The translations under genes and the position numbers were made by a program. DNA of 11,247 bases from JACDDK01 sp038198445. GTDB lineage: Bacteria > Actinomycetota > Rubrobacteria > Rubrobacterales > Rubrobacteraceae. The notes under the pieces are model-generated. The model ran no database searches. It was not told the origin of the DNA and worked only from the letters and a program-made list of their open reading frames with translations. This document shows, one piece after another, positions 1 through 5,199 of the stretch (positions within the stretch are counted from its first letter, which is position 1; the number at the start of each line of letters is the position of its first letter). Where the stretch lies: positions 1 to 11,247 of the forward strand of contig JBBPZZ010000072.1 of NCBI GenBank assembly GCA_038198445.1, in the 5' to 3' direction.

Positions 1-175
1 ATGAGTAGTTATCCAGGGAGGGCATGTTGGTTGCGACACTCTCGTAGGTGTAGGCGAAGCTCGCGAACATCCCGGCCACCGCCACGCACCCAAGCGCGCA
101 CGCAATCACGAGTGCCGTCCTTATCCTTCCCCAGAAATTGCTTCCATTCCGCATTCGCCGTCGGCGGCGGCTCAT
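1..175 (-). CDS. Penicillin-binding protein, N-terminal fragment (probable class A transglycosylase/transpeptidase)
   Basis: The minus strand encodes the beginning of a membrane-anchored protein that runs off the left edge, so only about 58 residues are visible. What is seen: a short basic cytoplasmic tail (MSRRRRRMRNG), one hydrophobic segment of about 22 residues (from TALVIACALG to FAS), then an extracytoplasmic start containing YTYESVATNMPSLDNYS. A basic tail, one signal anchor and a juxtamembrane 'lPsLdnY' stretch is the usual N-terminus of class A penicillin-binding proteins (PBP1A/PonA type), which polymerise and cross-link peptidoglycan outside the membrane. No catalytic motif lies inside the window, so the family call is an inference from this short piece. 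ATG 175 is chosen; an in-frame ATG at 199 would add MHNDSLVR and lies only a few bases downstream of a TATAAT box. The gene diverges from the aminotransferase-fold gene. Confidence 0.6.
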   Translation of the reverse strand, partial: MSRRRRRMRNGSNFWGRIRTALVIACALGCVAVAGMFASFAYTYESVATNMPSLDNYS

Positions 176-191
176 CCTCACTAGGCTATCA

Positions 192-220
192 TTGTGCATA
201 AGGGCGCTATTATACAAAAT
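192..220 (+). promoter_or_regulatory. Weak candidate promoter for the aminotransferase-fold gene
   Basis: On the plus strand, TTGTGC (192-197) and CAAAAT (215-220) are 17 bases apart and match the sigma-70-type consensus at 3/6 and 4/6 positions. An alternative -10 is TATTAT (208-213). Either would start transcription downstream of the GTG at 194, which bears on the choice of start codon. This is pattern matching in an AT-rich stretch only, and it overlaps the minus-strand TATAAT. Confidence 0.25.
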
Positions 221-1393
221 AGGCAAACGGATCCAGACAGGAGGCATCAAATCGAGCGCGTAAAGCTTGATCGAACATCGTTCCCGGCCTTGGCGGATAA
301 CGACTTCGTCTACCTGAACTCCGGCGGCAGCGGCCCGCCGCCCTTCTCCGTAATAGAAGCGATGCGCGCGGCGGACGACTTTTGCTCGGGACCGGCCTAT
401 CTCGAAGGTCTCGGCCTCTTCGCCCGGCAAGCCGAAGTCAACGTCCGCGCCCGCGATGCCGCGGCCCGACTCATCGGCGCCGCGCCGGACGACGTTGCCC
501 TCACCCAGAACACCACCCACGGCATGAACCTCGGCATCAACTCCATGGATTGGCGGGAAGGCGACGAGGTGATCTCCGCCACGACGGAGCATCCCGGCTG
601 CCTGGCGCCTCTTCACAACCTCCGGAAACGCTTCGGGGTGAAGGTGAACTTGCTCTCTCCCCCTGTAACGCCGAAAAAGGTGGAAGAGCAGCTATCCGGC
701 CGTACCCGTCTCATCGCGCTCTCCCACGTGGACTGGACCACCGGCGAGGTGTTGCCGCTGCGAGAGATCTCTACCGCCGCCAGCGACCGCGGGATCGCCA
801 CCCTGATAGACGGCGCCCAGTCCGTCGGCAACATCTCCGTGGATGTTCCCGAGACCGGCGCGGATATGTACGCTTTCACCGGACACAAGTGGATACTCGG
901 CCCCGAAGGCATGGGGGGACTCTACGTCAGCCCCGACTACCGGGCCTTCAGCGCGAACGTCGGATACGCTTCCGTCTCCGGGGAAACCCCCTTCGACATA
1001 AACGGAGACTACGAGCTAAGAGCCGGCGCCCGGCGCTTCGAGGCTTCGACCATGAGCCCAGCTCTTGCCGGAGGTTTCGCCGCGGCAGCCGAAGCAGCAT
1101 ACGAGAGAGGCGAGGAAGGCCGTAAAGAGATTCAACGGCGCGCCGGGTTGCTAATGGACCTGCTCTCCGGGCTTCCTCGCGTCAAGATCCACTCGCTCCA
1201 CCCCGCGCGGTCCGGCCTCGTGAGCTTCGAGGTAGAGGGTGTCGCGTCTAAGGACGCCGTCGGGCGGCTCCTGGAACAGAGGTTCGTCACCCGCTTTCTA
1301 CCCGCGCCGGCTTCTTACGTCCGGGTGAGTGTCCACCTGTTCAATACGGAGGAAGATCTGGAGAATCTGGCGAGAGCCGTGGGTGAAATGTAA
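194..1393 (+). CDS. Class V aminotransferase-fold PLP-dependent enzyme (NifS / isopenicillin N epimerase-like)
   Basis: A fold-type I PLP enzyme of the class V aminotransferase superfamily. Numbered from GTG 194, visible landmarks are YLNSGGSGPPP (40-50), TQNTTHGMN (104-112), the cofactor-stacking histidine in TEHPG (His133), SHVDWTTGE (177-185), the PLP-pyridine aspartate in LIDGAQSVG (Asp206, Gln209), and the Schiff-base lysine in TGHKW (Lys232). The C-terminal domain ends with VRVSVHLFNTEEDLENL, the usual 'R.S.H.yNTeedl' signature. The catalytic cysteine loop of true cysteine desulfurases is not seen near the C-terminus, so sulfur transfer for Fe-S assembly is unlikely. Epimerase, C-S lyase or kynureninase-like chemistry remains open. 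GTG 194 is the only conventional start near the N-terminus, but the first 19 residues look non-native, and the ribosome site at 239-244 suggests a start at ATC 251. The gene diverges from the penicillin-binding protein gene and converges on the HAD gene. The substrate cannot be named from sequence. Confidence 0.88.
   Translation: MHKGAIIQNRQTDPDRRHQIERVKLDRTSFPALADNDFVYLNSGGSGPPPFSVIEAMRAADDFCSGPAYLEGLGLFARQAEVNVRARDAAARLIGAAPDDVALTQNTTHGMNLGINSMDWREGDEVISATTEHPGCLAPLHNLRKRFGVKVNLLSPPVTPKKVEEQLSGRTRLIALSHVDWTTGEVLPLREISTAASDRGIATLIDGAQSVGNISVDVPETGADMYAFTGHKWILGPEGMGGLYVSPDYRAFSANVGYASVSGETPFDINGDYELRAGARRFEASTMSPALAGGFAAAAEAAYERGEEGRKEIQRRAGLLMDLLSGLPRVKIHSLHPARSGLVSFEVEGVASKDAVGRLLEQRFVTRFLPAPASYVRVSVHLFNTEEDLENLARAVGEM
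209..214 (-). promoter_or_regulatory. Candidate -10 box (TATAAT) for the penicillin-binding protein gene
   Basis: A perfect TATAAT on the minus strand is placed so that transcription would begin near base 202. That is just before the in-frame ATG at 199 and about 27 bases before ATG 175. No good -35 hexamer was found at 16-19 bases upstream, so strength is unknown. If this is the promoter, use of ATG 199 would make the message nearly leaderless. Confidence 0.4.
239..244 (+). promoter_or_regulatory. Shine-Dalgarno AGGAGG that points to a non-standard start of the aminotransferase-fold gene
   Basis: AGGAGG is a near-perfect ribosome binding site lying 45 bases inside the frame that opens at GTG 194. 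Six bases after it comes an in-frame ATC (251-253), followed by ERVKLDRTSFPAL, a natural N-terminus for the family. No ATG, GTG or TTG occurs in frame at a suitable distance. Either ATC is used as a rare start or the match is accidental. Confidence 0.4.
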
Positions 1394-1411
1394 GAAGTTC
1401 TTTAGAGGCCA

Positions 1412-1431
1412 GCGGTCAGCTTGCCGACCGC
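1412..1431. terminator. Possible hairpin at the convergent gene end
   Basis: GCGGTC (1412-1417) and GACCGC (1426-1431) form a perfect 6-base stem, with a further GC/GC pair inside after one A-C mismatch and a two-base TT loop. It sits between the stop of the aminotransferase-fold gene (1393) and the last codons and stop of the HAD gene. There is no T-run on either side, so it is not a standard intrinsic terminator. It may simply slow transcription or be chance. Confidence 0.25.
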
Positions 1432-2072
1432 ATATCCAGGAGCACGTCCACCACGGCATCGAGGTCCGGGACGAGGTGATCCGGTTCGGCTGCCCGCAGG
1501 GTGTCTTCGGAAAAAGCGCCCCAGCTTACGGCGATGTTTCTCATGCCGGCTGCTTTGGCGGCGGCTATGTCGTAGGGCGAGTCGCCGACGTAGACGGCCT
1601 CTTCCTCCGGCACGCCTCCAAGATATTCCAGGCCCTTGAGCAGCGGAGCCGGCCGTGGTTTGTGCTCGGTTGTGTCCTCCATCGCGACGAACTGGTCGAT
1701 GGATCCTCTGAGGGCGGGGAACCTGTGCAGGGCCATCTCGACGGAGGCGCGGAGCTTGGAGGTGACGACGCCTATCTTTACCCCGGCGGAGCTGAGCCTC
1801 GCGAGCGCTTCGGAGACGCCGGGGAACTCTTTTATCAAGGCGTCGTGGTTCTCGTTGTGGAAGACGCGGTAGGACTCCAGTAGCGTCTCAGCGTGTTCAG
1901 GGTCGAGGGCTTCCATCTGGCTCGCCAGGGGCTGTCCGACGTTCGCCATGAGGGTGTCGCGTGGTATCTCTCGTCCCAGCACCTCTTCGGTAGCGTGGTG
2001 CATGCCCTGGTAGATCATGTCGGTCGTGTCCACGAGCGTTCCATCAAAGTCGAACAGGACGGCGGTGAGCAT
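1416..2072 (-). CDS. HAD-superfamily hydrolase (PpaX / phosphoglycolate phosphatase-like)
   Basis: A cytoplasmic haloacid dehalogenase-type phosphatase of 218 residues, the usual size for the PpaX/Gph group. All four HAD motifs are visible: motif I FDFDGTLVDT with nucleophile Asp8 and acid/base Asp10; motif II VVTSK (Thr104, Ser105); motif III lysine in EHKPRP (Lys138); motif IV YVGDSPYD with Mg-binding Asp164 and Asp168. Residues about 16-80 form the helical cap (C1 cap), which sets substrate choice. Family members act on pyrophosphate, phosphoglycolate or sugar phosphates; the exact substrate is not readable here. The start ATG (2072-2070) overlaps the surE stop by one base (TAATG), which implies translational coupling and makes it the last gene of the minus-strand array. 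A role as the phosphatase that completes glucosylglycerate synthesis is conceivable, but nothing in the motifs or position favours it. Confidence 0.88.
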   Translation of the reverse strand: MLTAVLFDFDGTLVDTTDMIYQGMHHATEEVLGREIPRDTLMANVGQPLASQMEALDPEHAETLLESYRVFHNENHDALIKEFPGVSEALARLSSAGVKIGVVTSKLRASVEMALHRFPALRGSIDQFVAMEDTTEHKPRPAPLLKGLEYLGGVPEEEAVYVGDSPYDIAAAKAAGMRNIAVSWGAFSEDTLRAAEPDHLVPDLDAVVDVLLDMRSAS

Positions 2073-2893
2073 TAGAAGTGCCCATTCTCTAAGAGGAGGC
2101 TGTCCATGTCCCAGGAGGCAAGCTCCTTGATACCGGGTTCGTCGGTAAGCTCCAGGTGTACGGGGGTGATGCTGATCTCTCCATTGCTTATTGCGGCGAA
2201 GTCGGTGCCTTCTTCGTCGTGGTGGCCGGGCGGGTTGTTGTAGATGTCGTAGCTGACACGCCCCTCCTCGTCACGCACCTCCACCAGTTCATCCTTGTAG
2301 AAGCGGCGTCCGAGCTTCGTGACGCGGGCTCCCTTGAGACTCTCCAGAGGCAGGTTCGGCGCGTTGACGCTCAGGATACGGCCCGGCGGCAGACTCTTCA
2401 GGGCGATCTTCGCCAGACGGGCGGTAAACTCGGCGACCGGCTCGAAATGAACCTCGCGTCCCTCGCTCACGTCCTTCTCGACGCCACCGTGCCACGGCCG
2501 GTCGCTGCTAAGAGAGACGGCTATACCGGGGACCCCGATCACAATCCCCTCCAAGGCTCCCGCTACCGTACCCGAGTAAGTTATGTCGTCGCCGAGGTTC
2601 TCACCGTGGTTGATACCAGAGACCACGATGTCCGGCTCGAAATCCATGAGACCGAGGGCCACGAGCCGCACGCAATCGACGGGCGTGCCGGTGCAGGCGT
2701 AACCCATTACGCCGTCCGCCATCTCACGCTCTTCTATACTGATGGAACGGCCGAAAGAGATGCTGCGCCCCACCCCAGAGCGGTTCCGGTCGGGAGCGAC
2801 GGTTACGACCTCTCCGATCTTCTCCAGAGCCTGCCGGGCCGCCAGAAGTCCGGGAGCGTCTATTCCATCGTCGTTAGTAAGAACTATCCGCAT
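2072..2893 (-). CDS. surE: 5'/3'-nucleotidase SurE
   Basis: SurE is a divalent-metal-dependent nucleoside monophosphate phosphatase, often also active on 3'-nucleotides and short polyphosphate, tied to stationary phase and stress survival in other bacteria. From ATG 2893 the protein is 273 residues and begins MRIVLTNDDGIDAPG, the hallmark N-terminus with metal ligands Asp8 and Asp9. Further ligands are Ser39 in APDRNRSG and Asn95 in VSGINHGENLG. The following SGTVAGALEG stretch is also typical. The acidic C-terminal part carries the ITPVHLELTD region common to the family. The frame stays open to a GTG at 2959, adding 22 residues, and has another ATG at 2926. Neither has a strong ribosome site, so the start is chosen by family alignment. 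It lies 100 bases after the c-di-GMP protein gene and overlaps the HAD gene by one base. Confidence 0.93.
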   Translation of the reverse strand: MRIVLTNDDGIDAPGLLAARQALEKIGEVVTVAPDRNRSGVGRSISFGRSISIEEREMADGVMGYACTGTPVDCVRLVALGLMDFEPDIVVSGINHGENLGDDITYSGTVAGALEGIVIGVPGIAVSLSSDRPWHGGVEKDVSEGREVHFEPVAEFTARLAKIALKSLPPGRILSVNAPNLPLESLKGARVTKLGRRFYKDELVEVRDEEGRVSYDIYNNPPGHHDEEGTDFAAISNGEISITPVHLELTDEPGIKELASWDMDSLLLENGHF

Positions 2894-2993
2894 CTCTAAA
2901 GCATCTCTATTCCGTATCGCCGCCATTACCGCATCCAGCAAAGAGAGAGATTTTACCACCGGGAGCGCCGCGTCCCGGTTGCGAGGAAACGCT

Positions 2994-4817
2994 TTATCCC
3001 GCGGCGTCGGAGATAAAGAGGTTTTCGTTCTCTTTCAGGAGAGCGGCGAACTCCTCGGCGGGCAGCGGGTAGCTCAAGTAGTAACCCTGGACGTGATCGC
3101 AGTTCTTCCGCCGCAGGAAGTCTAGCTGGGCCTCCGTCTCCACGCCCTCGGCGACGACCTCCAGGCGCAGGTTGTGGGCGAGCCCGATAATCGCGGCCAC
3201 GATGGCCGCGTCGTCGCTGTCCTCATACATCTCCCGAACGAACGAGCGGTCTATCTTCAAGACATCTATCGGGAAGCGTTTGAGGTAGGCGAGCGACGAG
3301 TAGCCGGTCCCGAAATCGTCTATGGAGACCCTGAGTCCACGATCGAACTTGAGCTTCTCAAGCCTCGTGTTGCTCTCTTCGGAATCCTCCATGAGGATGC
3401 TCTCCGTTATTTCCAGCGCCAGGTTCTCCGGCTCCAGCATCGCGTCACGCAGCGACCTGGAGACTATTTCGGAGAGGTCTTGTTGCCTGAACTGCTGGGC
3501 CGACAGGTTCACGGCCACCCGCGTGGTTGGTAAACCGGCGTCTTGCCAGGCCCGCATTTGTCCGCAAGCTGTCTTTATGACCCATTCTCCGACCGGGAGG
3601 ATCAAACCAGTCTCTTCCAGAACGGGGATGAACTTTGCGGGAGAGACCAGGCCATATTCAGGGTTGCGCCAGCGCAACAGCGCCTCCGCCCCCACTACAA
3701 TTCCAGTCGAAACCTCGACCTGCGGCTGATAGTGCAGCTCGAACTCACCCCGGTCCACGGCATGTCGCAGCCTGCTCTCCATAGCCAGCCGCTCGAAGGC
3801 TTGAATGTTCATCTCCGGCGCGAAGAACTGGTAGTTGTTGCGTCCCGTCTCCTTCGCCCGCTGCAGAGCCGCGTTGGCGTCTTTCATGAGGTCTTGCGAC
3901 TCGGACGAGTACCTCACGGCGATGCCTATGCTGACGGTGAGGATCATCTCCTGCCCGTGGATAGTGAAAGGCTCGGAGAGCAACTCGGACGCCCGGCGCG
4001 CCACCTGGGCGGCCACCCGCGCGTCTTCGATGCCATCGAGCACGATGCCGAACTCATCGCTGCCCAGGCGCGCTGCCGTATCTCCCTCGCGCACGCACTC
4101 CTTGAGCCGGGCCGCGACGGTCTTCAGCAGCATGTCCCCGAAGCCGTGGCCCAACGCGTCGTTGAAGTCCTTGAACCGGTCGAGGTCCAGAGACATCAAA
4201 GCCACCAGCGTGCCGTCGCGGTCCGCCCTCGCGAGAGCCTGCTGGAACCGGTCCTCGAACAGGACGCGGTTCGCTAGCCCAGTGAGGGAATCGTACTGCG
4301 AGAGATAGGCGAGGCGCTCCTCGGCTCTCTTGCGCTCGATGGCGTAGCGAACCGCGCGAGAGACGAGGTCCCCATCGCCCTGGCCCTTGACGAGATAATC
4401 TTCCGCGCCGCCCTGTATGGCATTCAGTGCCAGGTCTTCGTCGTTCATGCCGCTCAAGACCACCACGGGCAGGTACGCCGCGGCGCTCCGCATGGCGTTT
4501 ACGCCGTCGAGGCCGCTGGCGTCCGGCAGCGAGAGGTCGAGCAGGACGACATCGAACTCCTGTCCATCGAGGGCATCAAGCGCTTCTCCGAGCTTTCTGG
4601 CACGGGTGATCTCGAACACGGTAGTGTCCACCTCGGAGAGCATCAACTCCACGAGCCGAGCGTCGCCAGGATTGTCCTCTACCAGGAGGACGGCAACGAC
4701 GGCGGGCCGCGCTCCGGTTGTCTGGTATCCCTCCGTCTTACTCCCTCTCTTCCTGCGGCAACTGCGCCGTGGCGAACCAGAAGCTCTTGATGGAGTCGAC
4801 CACGCTCGCGAACTCAT
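2994..4817 (-). CDS. Response regulator with receiver, GGDEF and EAL domains (c-di-GMP turnover)
   Basis: A receiver domain fused to a diguanylate cyclase-like and a c-di-GMP phosphodiesterase domain. Numbered from ATG 4817: receiver about 42-160 with LLVEDNPGDARL (acidic Glu47, Asp48), phospho-acceptor Asp94 in LLDLSLPD, Ser122 and Lys144; GGDEF domain about 172-335 with YDSLTGLANR and the variant signature RLGSDEF (251-256), so Ser replaces the second Gly; EAL domain about 345-595 with EALLRW (378-383), NLSAQQF, LEITES, DDFGTGYSSL (Asp500, Asp501), KIDRSF (Lys521), AEGVET and QGYYLSYPLP. The phosphodiesterase residues look complete; cyclase activity with GSDEF is uncertain. The start is a problem. 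Residues 1-26 from ATG 4817 overlap the upstream regulator gene in another frame and look like shadow sequence, and between that gene's stop and the first receiver strand there is no ATG, GTG or TTG. GGAGG at 4730-4734 could serve a non-standard start. The protein is likely cytoplasmic and phosphorylated by the kinase upstream. Confidence 0.9.
   Translation of the reverse strand: MSSRAWSTPSRASGSPRRSCRRKRGSKTEGYQTTGARPAVVAVLLVEDNPGDARLVELMLSEVDTTVFEITRARKLGEALDALDGQEFDVVLLDLSLPDASGLDGVNAMRSAAAYLPVVVLSGMNDEDLALNAIQGGAEDYLVKGQGDGDLVSRAVRYAIERKRAEERLAYLSQYDSLTGLANRVLFEDRFQQALARADRDGTLVALMSLDLDRFKDFNDALGHGFGDMLLKTVAARLKECVREGDTAARLGSDEFGIVLDGIEDARVAAQVARRASELLSEPFTIHGQEMILTVSIGIAVRYSSESQDLMKDANAALQRAKETGRNNYQFFAPEMNIQAFERLAMESRLRHAVDRGEFELHYQPQVEVSTGIVVGAEALLRWRNPEYGLVSPAKFIPVLEETGLILPVGEWVIKTACGQMRAWQDAGLPTTRVAVNLSAQQFRQQDLSEIVSRSLRDAMLEPENLALEITESILMEDSEESNTRLEKLKFDRGLRVSIDDFGTGYSSLAYLKRFPIDVLKIDRSFVREMYEDSDDAAIVAAIIGLAHNLRLEVVAEGVETEAQLDFLRRKNCDHVQGYYLSYPLPAEEFAALLKENENLFISDAAG
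4730..4734 (-). promoter_or_regulatory. Shine-Dalgarno-like GGAGG just after the response-regulator stop
   Basis: GGAGG on the minus strand follows the TAA of the single-domain regulator (4740-4738) by three bases and lies 30-40 bases before the first strand of the next receiver domain. That is a normal place for the ribosome site of the GGDEF-EAL gene. No conventional start codon follows in the correct frame, so the real start is unresolved. Confidence 0.3.
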
Positions 4818-5199
4818 CCAGGTCTATGGGCTTGCTGACGTAGCCGTTGGCATGGAGGTCGTAGGACTGCAAGATATCGCGTTCCGCCGCGGAGGTAGTC
4901 AGGACGAGCACCGGTATGAGCTTCAGGTCCGGGTCTTCTTTTATCTCGGACAGCACCTCCCGGCCGTCCTTGCGCGGCATGTTCAAGTCGAGCAAGATGA
5001 TGTCCGGTCTGACGGCGTTCGCATAATCCCCTCGCCGGTGCAGGAAATCCAGGGCCTCGATACCATCTCTTGCGTGGTGCAGGTTGCTCGCAAACCTCAC
5101 CGAGCCGTCCTTGAAAGCTTCGCTGGCGAGCCGCGCGTCGCCGAGGTTGTCTTCCACCAGCAGGATCTCTATCGGTTGCTCGTTCGGGATCTCCCTCAC
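4738..5199 (-). CDS. Single-domain response regulator, Rcp1-like
   Basis: A stand-alone receiver of 153 residues with no output domain. The phosphorylation machinery is complete: acidic pair Glu16, Asp17 in LLVEDNLGDARL; phospho-acceptor Asp71 in IILLDLNMPRKDG; Thr101/Thr102 in VLTTS; Lys123 in YVSKPIDLDEF. The C-terminal SIKSFWFATAQLP is typical of regulators related to cyanobacterial Rcp1, the partner of phytochrome-type kinases that carry the same SHDLQEPLR phospho-site as the kinase next door. The GTG start (5199-5197) overlaps the kinase stop as GTGA, so translation is probably coupled. GGAGGT lies right against that GTG, which is too close for a normal ribosome site; an in-frame ATC three codons later would have better spacing, but GTG is kept. 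Inference: it takes phosphate from the upstream kinase and may shuttle it, or act by protein contact. Confidence 0.93.
   Translation of the reverse strand: MREIPNEQPIEILLVEDNLGDARLASEAFKDGSVRFASNLHHARDGIEALDFLHRRGDYANAVRPDIILLDLNMPRKDGREVLSEIKEDPDLKLIPVLVLTTSAAERDILQSYDLHANGYVSKPIDLDEFASVVDSIKSFWFATAQLPQEERE

Noticed and set aside
1..201. Plus-strand frame at the left edge
   Set aside because: The minus strand of the same bases gives a basic tail, membrane anchor and PBP-like juxtamembrane part, while the plus frame is Arg/Ser-rich without motifs.
382..1125. 247-codon Arg/Pro-rich frame on the plus strand
   Set aside because: It overlaps the aminotransferase-fold gene in another frame, and its Arg-rich composition is typical of shadow reading.
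1412..1431. Standard Rho-independent terminator for both convergent genes
   Set aside because: The stem is good, but no T-run follows on either strand; it is kept only as a low-confidence hairpin.
1416..2072. HAD gene as the glucosyl-3-phosphoglycerate phosphatase
   Set aside because: The cap type and motifs match PpaX/Gph phosphatases, it is on the opposite strand and about 6.6 kb from the synthase, and nothing specific supports the link.
2156..2899. 247-codon open frame on the plus strand
   Set aside because: It is antisense to surE, whose metal-site motifs are complete; the plus-strand translation has no recognisable motif.
3543..4277. 244-codon frame opposite the GGDEF-EAL gene
   Set aside because: It is antisense to well-conserved GGDEF and EAL motifs and shows no features of its own.
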